The translations under genes were made by a program, and so were the position numbers. Positions 1-8,204 of a stretch of 64,000 bases of DNA are shown one piece after another. Source of the DNA: Vibrio sp. JPW-9-11-11 (lineage in GTDB: Bacteria > Pseudomonadota > Gammaproteobacteria > Enterobacterales > Vibrionaceae); NCBI RefSeq assembly GCF_013369335.1, contig NZ_SZQJ01000036.1, forward strand, positions 186,001 to 250,000, in the 5' to 3' direction. The notes beneath the pieces are model-generated. The model saw only the letters and a list, made by a program, of their open reading frames with translations, did no database searches and was not told the DNA's origin. Position 1 is the first letter of the stretch. Each line of letters opens with the position of its first letter.

Positions 1-680
1 TTAAGAAATGCGAGTTCTTCAACAGTCTCAACGCCTTCAGCTAGCACTGTGATATCGAGCTGCTTAAACATACTCATACAGTTTTTAACTATCACCTGGC
101 GGCTAGTCGATGAATCGATATTGCGAATCAACGCCATATCCAGCTTGGCAATGTTGGGCTGAAAATCAGCGAGTAAACTCAATCCAGAGTAGCCAGCGCC
201 GAAGTCATCTATAGCAGTTAAAAAACCCAGTTTTCGATAACATTCAACGATATTCCTAAGATGATCGGTATCGCGCATCTTCTCCACTTCGGTAAACTCG
301 AACATAATTCGGCTGATGGGAAAGTCATATTTGTCAGCCAACCTTAAGGTCGTTGCGAGGCATTGCTCAGGCTCATAAACCGCGTTGGGTAAGAAGTTAA
401 TACTCAATGTCGTATCCAGCCCGAGTTTTGCGGCCAGTTTAATCGCTTTAGCTCGACACTGCTGATCGAAGTGATATTTGTTTTCGTCATTCACTTGCGA
501 TAACACATGAAATGCAGATTCATTGTTCACGCCTCTGACTAAAGCCTCGTAGCCAAAAAGCTTCCCCTGCTTTAAATTCCAAATGGGCTGAAAGGCCATT
601 GTGAAATCGCCGATTTTGGATTTACGACACTCACATTGCTCACATTTGACTGGGGCCTGTGTTTGAACCTCTTGAGTCAT
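1..680 (-). CDS. EAL-domain cyclic-di-GMP phosphodiesterase, C-terminus cut by window edge
   Basis: The reading frame starts with ATG at 680 and is still open at base 1, so about 226 N-terminal residues are visible. It reads as a stand-alone EAL domain, the fold that hydrolyses cyclic di-GMP to pGpG. The residues expected for catalysis are present: E45 in EALVRG, N95 in the NFLP segment, E128 in FEFTE, the D158-D159 pair in DDFGAGYSGL, K179 and E215 in AEGVE. An active enzyme is therefore likely. No membrane segment or GGDEF domain precedes it. The short N-terminus carries a cysteine cluster (C13, C16, C18) that could bind metal or sense redox state; this is inference. AAGG about 10 bases upstream of the ATG is a plausible ribosome binding site. 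The 175-base gap to the next gene shows nothing recognisable. Confidence 0.9.
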   Translation of the reverse strand, partial: MTQEVQTQAPVKCEQCECRKSKIGDFTMAFQPIWNLKQGKLFGYEALVRGVNNESAFHVLSQVNDENKYHFDQQCRAKAIKLAAKLGLDTTLSINFLPNAVYEPEQCLATTLRLADKYDFPISRIMFEFTEVEKMRDTDHLRNIVECYRKLGFLTAIDDFGAGYSGLSLLADFQPNIAKLDMALIRNIDSSTSRQVIVKNCMSMFKQLDITVLAEGVETVEELAFL

Positions 681-855
681 GGATTTTTCACCTTAAACCA
701 ACAAACCTCTTAGCAGGATAGACCAAAAGAGAGCGATATGTAACTGCAGCTAAACATAGTGTTAGGCGCGACAAAAAACCTTTTTTGACTGCTGGTCAAT
801 ATGTTACCTCTTGCTCACTGTCTCGTTTGCGGTCGATGTAAGCTTCAAGGCAAAC

Positions 856-1854
856 TCAAGCAATCAAACGAACAACCAATGAACCAGGGGCACGCACCGA
901 CTCGACGTTATGGCTAATGACTGTCCCCGTAGACGGGGCATAGTAGGTCTGAATTTCATCACCAAAGCTATTGTATTGCGTTGCAAGCTTTTGACCTTGT
1001 TCAACCTGTTCCAGCAGCTCTACGTGACAGACAACAAATCCGCCTTGCTCGGCGCGTACACTGCAAATCTGGCTGCCTTCAACACAGGGCCAATCCCCCT
1101 GTTTTACTTCACCTTCCAGCAGATAGTAGGCACGACAGACGTTCAGCACGCCATCGGCCGCGCGTGTGACCATGTTGAGATCGGTATAACGCCCCACCCC
1201 CACTTCAATGGTAATCGAAGGGATGCCCGCTCGGTTATACACCGTCTCCAATATTCCAGGATCGCCCGGATCATTGAGAATCACATCAGGGTTAATTAAA
1301 CGCGCCATTTTGAGTGCATCGGGCAGACGATAATCAGCAAAGGCGTACAATGGGTAAGCACTGCCACTAGTTTGAGAGTGGAGATCAATCGCGAGATCTG
1401 CATTCGGTTTGAACAAGTTCTCCCACAGGCTGTGGGCATAACGGCTGGCATCATCGCCATGCGGATTACCAGGGAACAGTCGATTTAAGTTAGCCGAAGA
1501 ACTATCGGGCGCGGCGGAATGAAAATCGCGGCTGTGGCGGGCAATGCCAGACAGGTTGACGGTTGGAACTATGGTGATGCAACCGGCTATCGTCTGCCCT
1601 TCTAAAGCTCGAGCCACTTGCTGGGCAGTGAGAATACCATTTTGCTCATCACCGTGAACCCCGGCACTGATGACGATACGTTTTCCTGGTTTCTCGCCTT
1701 TAAACACCCGGACTGGGAGTGTTTGCGGATGACCTATCGCATCCGTTGCCACCGCAAACCAAAATTTGTGCTCTCCTGGCTCAAGTGCGTTAACGTCGAG
1801 AGCCTGAAGTGTCGGGTACATGGGAACAATACATTCGTTTAGTGGTTTAGTCAT
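856..1854 (-). CDS. AstE/aspartoacylase-like zinc deacylase (M14 family)
   Basis: This 332-residue protein belongs to the succinylglutamate desuccinylase/aspartoacylase branch of the zinc carboxypeptidase fold. These enzymes remove an acyl group from an N-acyl amino acid. The zinc-binding motif is in GVHGDEQNG (H67, E70), a further probable zinc histidine is in DLHSQTSG, and TIEVGVG carries the likely catalytic glutamate. The start is the ATG at 1854, because GAGGAG lies 5 bases upstream; a longer frame to 1866 lacks this support. None of the arginine succinyltransferase genes astA, astB, astC or astD is adjacent, so a role as AstE itself is unlikely and the substrate is unknown. It lies downstream of, and in the same direction as, the dioxygenase/EamA operon, but a terminator separates them. 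A link to that pathway is possible but unproven. Confidence 0.82.
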   Translation of the reverse strand: MTKPLNECIVPMYPTLQALDVNALEPGEHKFWFAVATDAIGHPQTLPVRVFKGEKPGKRIVISAGVHGDEQNGILTAQQVARALEGQTIAGCITIVPTVNLSGIARHSRDFHSAAPDSSSANLNRLFPGNPHGDDASRYAHSLWENLFKPNADLAIDLHSQTSGSAYPLYAFADYRLPDALKMARLINPDVILNDPGDPGILETVYNRAGIPSITIEVGVGRYTDLNMVTRAADGVLNVCRAYYLLEGEVKQGDWPCVEGSQICSVRAEQGGFVVCHVELLEQVEQGQKLATQYNSFGDEIQTYYAPSTGTVISHNVESVRAPGSLVVRLIA

Positions 1855-1866
1855 TGTGCTCCTCAC

Positions 1867-1895
1867 AAAAAAGGCGAGGTTCCATTCCCCGCCTT
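1867..1895 (-). terminator. Terminator after the EamA operon
   Basis: Read on the minus strand, arms at 1895-1887 and 1879-1871 form a 9-base-pair stem with one mismatch and a 7-base loop, followed by a run of T. It ends the operon from 4881 to 1970. It lies only about 12 bases before the start of the deacylase gene, so read-through would supply that gene. Confidence 0.7.
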
Positions 1896-1969
1896 AGGTG
1901 ATTGTGTTCGCTACTTTAATACGGAAAATGACCTTTGAGTAGCATGGAGCACATCAAACCCTTTCCCGT

Positions 1970-2875
1970 TTAGGTTTCTTTGGTGGAGGTCACAACCACG
2001 CTAAAGAGAATCAAGCCCCCACCCAGCAACTGGACTGGCGACAACGACTCTTGTAGCCATAACATGGCGAATAGAGCACCAAATAGCGGTTCACTGCCCA
2101 TTAACAGCGAGACACGTGTCGGTGAGGTTCGGCGCACTGCGTAATTTTGAACGTAAAACGCAAACAAGGTACAGAACAGCACGAGATAAGCGACCAACAA
2201 CCAAAACTCATGACTGGTCGGGATCACAATTTGTTCTGCTGGCAGATAGGCCCATGCGCAGACGATTGCCACGCAAGCCACGACCAAGGATTGCAATGAA
2301 GTGAGCGTGGTGGTGGTGATTTCTTTTCCTTCAGTAAAGCGCTTCGTCAGCGTAACCATTAGTGCGCGTAACACCGCTGCCGACAAGATAAAGTAGTCAC
2401 CACTATTTAAGGAGAGTTCGATGCTCTGATTACTAGTGAGCAGGACAACGCCTACCACGCTGCATACGGTGAGCATCCATAAGGTATTACTGACGCGCTT
2501 TTTATTGACCACCAGCTCGGCAAAGGCCGTCAGAATCACCGACAGGCTGATTAAGAACGCCGCATTTGATGCTGTGGTCTGAGAGACCCCAAACACCTCG
2601 CAGAAAAAAATCGCCGATAGAATAAAACCGGTTGGTATGGCGATCTTCCAGTCTTTGTTGAGTCCTCGGCGAAAGTCTCGGATCACTACAGGTAGCATAC
2701 ATAGAAAAGTGATCGAGAAACGAATCGATATAAATACCAACACACTGGTGTAGAGTAACGCGCTCTTGGTTAGGCCATAACTGGTGCCCCAAAAAATAGC
2801 CACCAGCAATAATAGTGATTCGGTTAACGGAAACCTAAAACTTCCTTTTTTTAACTCACCCGCTGCCGTTGTCAT
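1970..2875 (-). CDS. EamA/DMT-family exporter (RhtA-like)
   Basis: This 301-residue protein is strongly hydrophobic, with about ten predicted membrane helices in two EamA repeats (for example LLLVAIFWGTSYGLTKSA near the N-terminus and a late GSEPLFGALFAMLWL segment). EamA/DMT proteins such as RhtA and YdcZ-type carriers often export amino acids or related metabolites. The start chosen is the ATG at 2875, with GGAGGA about 6 bases upstream. The upstream gene ends at 2877, so the two genes are one base apart and surely cotranscribed. The position right after an amino-acid-type dioxygenase suggests that it exports the hydroxylated or conjugated product; this is inference. The RhtA-like exporter reported beside isoleucine dioxygenase in Bacillus thuringiensis is, from memory, a similar pairing. 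Confidence 0.85.
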   Translation of the reverse strand: MTTAAGELKKGSFRFPLTESLLLLVAIFWGTSYGLTKSALLYTSVLVFISIRFSITFLCMLPVVIRDFRRGLNKDWKIAIPTGFILSAIFFCEVFGVSQTTASNAAFLISLSVILTAFAELVVNKKRVSNTLWMLTVCSVVGVVLLTSNQSIELSLNSGDYFILSAAVLRALMVTLTKRFTEGKEITTTTLTSLQSLVVACVAIVCAWAYLPAEQIVIPTSHEFWLLVAYLVLFCTLFAFYVQNYAVRRTSPTRVSLLMGSEPLFGALFAMLWLQESLSPVQLLGGGLILFSVVVTSTKET

Positions 2876-2876
2876 C

Positions 2877-3620
2877 CTATTCCTCCATTTTAGTAAAAGC
2901 GATGACGAGTACATCCCTGTACGCGCATTTATCAGTGCAGATCGGTGAGATAGCCGATACCTCATGCATAGTCGCAAGGTCATCCGCCATCACCACATCG
3001 AAGGTCTTCTCTAATGTCAGACGCTCCAAAACGTTTTGTTTATCATCGGTTATCACAGTTTCTCCACCTGTGATATTGGTGCGGCTGATCAACATCGACG
3101 CGATATACGTCACGCCGTCGCGATGCAACCCTTCAGGTGTCGGTTTCCCCTCTTCAAGTTCATCCGCGATAATTCGATACGGATGAAGCCTAATGTTCCA
3201 ATCGGTCGCTCTTCCCTGTGCACCGTCGTATATATCACTCATCATTAGCAGCAATTTTTCTAAAATCGGGGACAAGGTAAAACGGTCGGTGAGGGGCTCA
3301 AAATGGCGTTCGACATCACCATTTAATGGGTTGACTGACGATGGTTGTACATAAGGTTCATGAGGTAGCATCGTCAACTGTCGAGTATTTTTCAGTTTAT
3401 TGAACTGACCATAACGCCGGTAGCGATAACCACCGCCATCCGCCATATATCGATCGCGCTCAAGGTGGTTCCAACAACTCATAAAGCGCACGACTTCATC
3501 GACATTAGTCGACAACATATTGGTCATCTGTTTACCACTGACAAACACATAATCGTTTTGGTTGAGCAGATTCGCGATCACCAACGCGTGTCTTTCTCTG
3601 GGGTTCTTAATGATGTCCAT
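2877..3620 (-). CDS. Fe(II)/2-oxoglutarate dioxygenase, PF10014 (isoleucine dioxygenase-like)
   Basis: This 247-residue protein resembles the 2OG-Fe dioxygenase family that includes L-isoleucine 4-hydroxylase (IDO) of Bacillus thuringiensis. The metal-binding triad is visible: H166 and D168 in HRDG and H219 in MHEV. R235 is well placed to bind 2-oxoglutarate, and a GGETVI turn follows the first metal motif. These are family hallmarks of cupin-fold hydroxylases that act on free amino acids. The start overlaps the end of the upstream gene by 14 bases and has GAGG nearby, which points to translational coupling. The substrate cannot be read from sequence. Its partners (an ATP-dependent ligase-like enzyme upstream and an exporter downstream) suggest a small amino-acid-derived product. 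Confidence 0.82.
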   Translation of the reverse strand: MDIIKNPRERHALVIANLLNQNDYVFVSGKQMTNMLSTNVDEVVRFMSCWNHLERDRYMADGGGYRYRRYGQFNKLKNTRQLTMLPHEPYVQPSSVNPLNGDVERHFEPLTDRFTLSPILEKLLLMMSDIYDGAQGRATDWNIRLHPYRIIADELEEGKPTPEGLHRDGVTYIASMLISRTNITGGETVITDDKQNVLERLTLEKTFDVVMADDLATMHEVSAISPICTDKCAYRDVLVIAFTKMEE

Positions 3621-4881
3621 CTGAGGTGACCTCCGCGTTTTGCTCGCTCGATTGGCTTTGCGATGTCGGCACTAAAGAGCGTCGACTGCGTTTTTGGGCA
3701 ATGTCGACTTCCCAGCGATCTCTATCCCGCAGGTACTTTGCATTATTGGCGACAATACTGGTCGCTAACGCATGACCGCGTGATAGTTTGAAAAGAACAC
3801 TGCCAGAGATAGACTCGGCAGTGTGAGCGATGAACGCATAACTGGCACTTTGCAACGGGCTTCCCCAGCGGCCTTCGACCGCTTCTTGGGTCCACATCTC
3901 GTTTTGCATCGTTTTAGCTTTGAGTACATCTGTGGGTAAGGTTGCTGTTTCCAGCAACTTATATGCTTTCATGAGGATGTGAGCAGCGGGTGCTTCGCGC
4001 ACCTCTAATACTTTCTCATCTTCATCTAAATGGTCGAAACCGACGTAACGACCAATTTCATACGCGCCAACGTGGTTGTTAATGAAAGCAATCATTTCCC
4101 TAAGGTTTATCGGTAAGTCATTGAGAGTGACCGGATACCCCTTACGAAATCCTATTTTAATTTGATCTTGGTCGAGCTGTCGTTTTGGCTGCCAGCGCGA
4201 CCAGGTAAATAGTGATTCAGATAAACTGAATCCTTCAGGATCGTCTAAAACTCCCGATTCAAATTCGCGGCACCATAAATTGGCATCACCGCTGACCGAA
4301 CGAGATTTGAAGCCAACCAAGCCAGAGTGAAACAGCGCATTTGCCTTCTGTTCACGACTCAGAGCCGAGTACTCATATGGAGAACCGTAGTAGCCTTGAT
4401 AGCCACTTGCTTCAATCGCTCCATTAAGCCTTCTCAAGCTATTCTGCGATTGGTTGGCCGTGTGGATAATGGCCTCACACCCAAGCTGCTGCGCGACTTC
4501 GACCGCTTTACTGGCGATGATTGGGCGCGAAAGCGATGAACTGACTGGATAATCGCCCAAATAAAGCGCCTGTGACTGAATTGCCGATACGACGCTGTGT
4601 TCAACAAATTCTTGTTGAGCATCTATGACCAGCAGATCGACACCATAATGATTGGTGATAAGCTCTAGGTTGGCATGGTCAATACCTTCACCTAGGTCGA
4701 CCACCAAAGCGGTCACTTTCACTTCGCTCTCTTTAAGCACTTCAAGCAAATAACTGCTGTCCAAACCACCGCTAAAAAGGGTCAATACATGATTTACTGC
4801 AGTTGAGATCGTTTGAATATCTTCAATACTTCTTATTTTTTTCACGACGTCCTTTCCACTCATCTTGTCATTCATTGACAT
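3607..4881 (-). CDS. Argininosuccinate synthase-like enzyme with an altered active site
   Basis: This 424-residue protein has the N-type ATP pyrophosphatase loop SGGLDSS (37-43), the YPVSSSLSRPIIASK segment and a SGDANLWCREFESGVLDDP block near residue 200. The last of these closely mirrors the SIDENLWGR region of ArgG. True ArgG carries a HGxTGKGNDQVRFE signature that helps bind ATP, citrulline and aspartate. Here it is replaced by HTANQSQNSLRRLN (140-153). The enzyme should still activate a substrate with ATP, but the ureido or amino partner has probably changed. It is the first gene of a coupled operon with the dioxygenase and the EamA exporter and is divergent from a LysR gene. ATG at 4881 is the best start; later in-frame ATGs at 4875 and 4863 are alternatives. 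A housekeeping role as ArgG is unlikely. Confidence 0.82.
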   Translation of the reverse strand: MSMNDKMSGKDVVKKIRSIEDIQTISTAVNHVLTLFSGGLDSSYLLEVLKESEVKVTALVVDLGEGIDHANLELITNHYGVDLLVIDAQQEFVEHSVVSAIQSQALYLGDYPVSSSLSRPIIASKAVEVAQQLGCEAIIHTANQSQNSLRRLNGAIEASGYQGYYGSPYEYSALSREQKANALFHSGLVGFKSRSVSGDANLWCREFESGVLDDPEGFSLSESLFTWSRWQPKRQLDQDQIKIGFRKGYPVTLNDLPINLREMIAFINNHVGAYEIGRYVGFDHLDEDEKVLEVREAPAAHILMKAYKLLETATLPTDVLKAKTMQNEMWTQEAVEGRWGSPLQSASYAFIAHTAESISGSVLFKLSRGHALATSIVANNAKYLRDRDRWEVDIAQKRSRRSLVPTSQSQSSEQNAEVTSDGHH

Positions 4882-4944
4882 ATTTAGTATCTATCCGTAA
4901 CTTAAGTGAAACAATATAGCCATTTCGCAAAGGATTTTTGCACC

Positions 4945-5895
4945 ATGGACACAAATAAGCTTATTCCACTACTTTCAGAAATGGCGATCTTCGTGAGCGT
5001 GGTCGAGTCAGGCAGCTTTTCGAAAACCGCGCAAAAGTTGGGCGTTTCGCCCTCTTCGGTCAGTCGTTCAGTGACCCGGTTGGAGAATGCTCTGCAAGAG
5101 AAGTTACTGGAACGCACGACTCGACAAATGCGTTTGAGCGCGACAGGACAAGAAGTCTACAGTTTATGTAGTGATATGATGAACGCGGCCAAACTCGCGG
5201 TGTCCGCGGCGCAAGTCGACAAAACGGAAGTCTCGGGTACGCTCAGGGTCGCCGCTCCTAAAGCGCTGTCGCGCCAAGTATTAATGCCCATGGTGCTCGA
5301 TTTTATCGACCTATACCCAAGCGTTGCGCTGCAGTTGAAAGTGGCTGACCACTATATTGACCCGATTGGCGATGAAGTCGATGTGATCATACACATTACC
5401 GAAAAACCGACCGAAGGCTTAATTGCCAAACCACTGGCCAACTGCCGCTTGCTGCTCTGCGCCAGTCCTGGCTATCTTCAACAATACGGTGTGCCCACTC
5501 ACCCTGAAGATATCGTTCATCACAACTGTCTGTGCTTGGGTGAAAATCCACGCGATCGCGTGTGGGACTTTACCAATAATGGCAAGAAAGTTTCGATCAA
5601 CGTTAACGGCTCATTTACCGTCAATCACAGTGAAATTCGACGAGAAGCCGTGATTCGAGGCAAAGGTATTTCGGTCTTTCCTGAGTTCGCGATTCGGTCT
5701 TATATTGCTTCGGGAGAGGTCAACGAAGTGTTGCCGGATTGGCACGTCGGTGGCAAATATCAAGGCAGTATCGTTGCTCAATATGCCCAGTCCAAATTTA
5801 TTCCAGGCCAAATAAAAACCTTTGTTGAGTACCTACAACAAAGGTTTGTTCAAGATGCTTCAAGCGATACTGGGCTACTAGGATTAACCGGGTAG
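4945..5895 (+). CDS. LysR-family transcriptional regulator
   Basis: The 316-residue protein has an N-terminal winged helix-turn-helix (FVSVVESGSFSKTAQKLGVS with PSSVSRSVTRLE following) and a C-terminal LysR effector-binding domain. The start is the ATG at 4945 preceded by AAGGA at 4929-4933; a GTG at 4906 in the same frame is less likely. It is divergent from the argininosuccinate-synthase-like operon across about 60 bases, the classic arrangement for a LysR protein that controls its neighbour in response to a pathway metabolite. Its 3' end overlaps the convergent dehydrogenase gene by 12 bases, so it may also sit between two operons it controls. The inducer is not known. Confidence 0.9.
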   Translation: MDTNKLIPLLSEMAIFVSVVESGSFSKTAQKLGVSPSSVSRSVTRLENALQEKLLERTTRQMRLSATGQEVYSLCSDMMNAAKLAVSAAQVDKTEVSGTLRVAAPKALSRQVLMPMVLDFIDLYPSVALQLKVADHYIDPIGDEVDVIIHITEKPTEGLIAKPLANCRLLLCASPGYLQQYGVPTHPEDIVHHNCLCLGENPRDRVWDFTNNGKKVSINVNGSFTVNHSEIRREAVIRGKGISVFPEFAIRSYIASGEVNEVLPDWHVGGKYQGSIVAQYAQSKFIPGQIKTFVEYLQQRFVQDASSDTGLLGLTG

Positions 5896-6816
5896 TTGAG
5901 CCTCAAGATGAGCCACCAAGCAGTCGGCCAACCGGTGGCTCGCCACATTCCGCGCCACCACCTCAATTGGCATTGTTCCGCTCTCCACTACCGCAAGCCA
6001 ATCAAGAATCATGGTTTCAAACCCCTTGCTGGTTAACATAGGGGTCCAATCTTTTAACGCCAACGTACGGTTTTCTCCATCGCACCAAAGCTGACCTTGA
6101 TAAAAAGAATCAAATTCGTAAGCCTGATTAGTGTAAGTCGCACTGACTCGCTCTTTGGTTGTGCCAAATTGGCGGTTCATCGATGCATGTAGCAAGGTTT
6201 GGCCCGCCTGCCACTGAACATCAAGACGCGCGAGCTGAGCCCCATCGAACTGCTTGGTGATGTACACCTGGTCAAGCGTGGTGCGGCTATCTAAGTTAAT
6301 ACTGTCGAGCGGGTGAATGAAATCATCAAAGACAAAAGTTCGAATATCGCCGGGTAAATTTAAGCGGTGCTTTTCCCAGCGCAATGAGGTTAGATTGCCC
6401 GGCTTCGCCGAGGCGAGCTCTGGCAGATGCTGATTATAAAGCGGTATATGACGTCGGTTAAAACCAACATAGAGCGGCTGCTGATGTTTTTCAGCGAGTG
6501 CATAAAGAGATTCAACTTGATCAGCGCTGTCCGCTAACGGCTTGTCGACAAAGGTCGGTACGCCTTGAGCGAGAAAAAAACTGGCAATCTGATGATGAAC
6601 CGCGGTCGCGGCGTGAATCATCACGGCGTCGGGATTAAACGAGATCACTTCTCGATAATCATGGCAGTACTGCGCCACCCGATACTGACTGCTCAGTTGA
6701 GACAAGACCTGCGCGTTTCGAGTACAAAAAATCAACTCAATCCCTTCTAGCTGGGTGAGTACAGGTAGGTAGGCTTTTTGTGCAATATCACCCAAACCAA
6801 TGATTGCGATTTTCAT
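5884..6816 (-). CDS. Gfo/Idh/MocA-family NAD(P)-dependent dehydrogenase
   Basis: This 310-residue protein opens with the Rossmann motif IIGLGDIAQKAYLPVL. It contains the EKHQQPLYVGFNRRHIPLY region, typical of MviM-type members of the glucose-fructose oxidoreductase/inositol dehydrogenase family. These enzymes oxidise or reduce sugars, inositols or related hydroxy compounds with NAD(P). The EKP catalytic signature usual in the family appears as DKPLA in the TFVDKPLADS stretch, so the lysine is kept. It follows the MFS gene after 6 bases, so the two form an operon. The 3' end overlaps the convergent LysR gene. Substrate unknown. In E. coli a family member (yhhX) lies beside yhhY, and a yhhY homologue lies about 1.4 kb upstream here, but orthology to YhhX is not shown. 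Confidence 0.85.
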   Translation of the reverse strand: MKIAIIGLGDIAQKAYLPVLTQLEGIELIFCTRNAQVLSQLSSQYRVAQYCHDYREVISFNPDAVMIHAATAVHHQIASFFLAQGVPTFVDKPLADSADQVESLYALAEKHQQPLYVGFNRRHIPLYNQHLPELASAKPGNLTSLRWEKHRLNLPGDIRTFVFDDFIHPLDSINLDSRTTLDQVYITKQFDGAQLARLDVQWQAGQTLLHASMNRQFGTTKERVSATYTNQAYEFDSFYQGQLWCDGENRTLALKDWTPMLTSKGFETMILDWLAVVESGTMPIEVVARNVASHRLADCLVAHLEAQLPG

Positions 6817-6822
6817 ATCAGG

Positions 6823-8001
6823 TTAACTCCATTTCAATACTCGAACCTCATTCCCCTCTTGAGGTAAGCGAGGAATATTGAGTGATAGTACAAACGAAAT
6901 CAATGCCATACCAGCACCGATATAAAACACAGCGGCTGGCGACACCAACCAAATGAAACCGAATGTGACGGGAATAAATACCGCTGCAATATGATTAATA
7001 GTAAAAGACACCCCTGCGGTAGAAGCCATGTCCGCAGGGTCGGCAATCTTTTGGAAATAGGTTTTGATCGCTAGCGCTAAAGCAAAAAACAGATGATCCA
7101 CCACGTACAAAAGCGCCGCCCATTGCGCCGTTTCCACCACAGCGTAACCGACAAACACCGCTATCAATCCGGTATATTCGAACATTAACGCTTTTCGTTC
7201 GCCCACCTTACCGATAAAACGGCCAATGCGCTTCGCGAACAAAAAATTGAACAAGTAATTGATCAAAAATAGTAAAGTGACATCCGCCGCGGAATAACCA
7301 AACTTTTCAACCATCAAGAAGCCAGCGAACACGGTAAAGATCTGTCGTCGAGCACCACTCATAAACGTGAGCGCATAGTAGAGCCAATAACGTTTGCGTA
7401 ATACCAGCTTCTTGTTCTGTGTTACTTCAGTTTGAAACTGAGGAAAGCTCAAGCTCATCCAAGCAACCAATGCAAAGCCAAGCCCACCAAAAATCAAATA
7501 CACCCACTTAAATTCGAGCTGCCAGACATCCAAGCAAAACCACAAAGCTGCGTAAGTAAACAGTGACGCCAGCGCGCCCACTGAAATCATCTTGCCCAAC
7601 ATTTCTGGCGCTTCGTCCTTGCTTAACCACTGCAACGATAACGACTGTTTTAGGGTTTCAAAGTAATGAAACCCTGACGACATTAGCAATGTCGTCAACA
7701 ACAAACCAAATAGACTGGGGAAAAATCCCGTCATCGCCGTGCCCAGAGTGAGGGCCGCTAGAGAAAGCAACATAAAACGTTGCTCGCGAATAAACAGCAA
7801 CACAAACACAGCGCTGAAGGCGAGAAAGCCCGGAACCTCTCGCACACTTTGCAGTAAACCGATATCCGAGCCATCAAAGTGCGCTTTTTCAATCACAAAG
7901 TTATTGAGTAACGCCATCCAACTTGAAAACGCAATCGGGACGACAATAGATATAACCAGTAGAAAGTTTTGGGGAGTTTTCCAGCTCGCAGCGTGATTCA
8001 T
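6823..8001 (-). CDS. MFS transporter
   Basis: The protein has 392 residues with about twelve hydrophobic helices and no long soluble domain, as in the major facilitator superfamily. The chosen start is the ATG at 8001, with AAGGA about 7 bases upstream; the frame extends to 8058 without support. It is the first gene of a two-gene operon with the Gfo/Idh/MocA dehydrogenase, so it may import that enzyme's substrate or export its product. It is divergent from the yhhY-like gene. No motif allows a substrate to be named. Confidence 0.82.
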   Translation of the reverse strand: MNHAASWKTPQNFLLVISIVVPIAFSSWMALLNNFVIEKAHFDGSDIGLLQSVREVPGFLAFSAVFVLLFIREQRFMLLSLAALTLGTAMTGFFPSLFGLLLTTLLMSSGFHYFETLKQSLSLQWLSKDEAPEMLGKMISVGALASLFTYAALWFCLDVWQLEFKWVYLIFGGLGFALVAWMSLSFPQFQTEVTQNKKLVLRKRYWLYYALTFMSGARRQIFTVFAGFLMVEKFGYSAADVTLLFLINYLFNFLFAKRIGRFIGKVGERKALMFEYTGLIAVFVGYAVVETAQWAALLYVVDHLFFALALAIKTYFQKIADPADMASTAGVSFTINHIAAVFIPVTFGFIWLVSPAAVFYIGAGMALISFVLSLNIPRLPQEGNEVRVLKWS

Positions 8002-8204
8002 GCCGATTTCCTTATCCAACAACTCACTTAGAGTAAAACGCCAACCTTCAACAAACAAACATTTTGTTATTGATGAAATTCTCGTTATCCGTCATTCACA
8101 AAACGGGGCGACCATGAGCATAAATTTATTAAAAACAACACTTTAACTATGAGAAAAAACTCGCTATGTTGGAAAAACGTTCAACCAGTCGTTAAGGCAA
8201 TAAT

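Noticed and set aside
856..1854. Calling the deacylase astE.
   Set aside because: No other arginine succinyltransferase pathway gene is nearby, and the family includes many enzymes with other substrates.
3607..4881. Reading this gene as the housekeeping argG.
   Set aside because: The HGxTGKGNDQ signature is replaced, and no arginine-biosynthesis gene is adjacent; it is coupled to a dioxygenase and an exporter instead.
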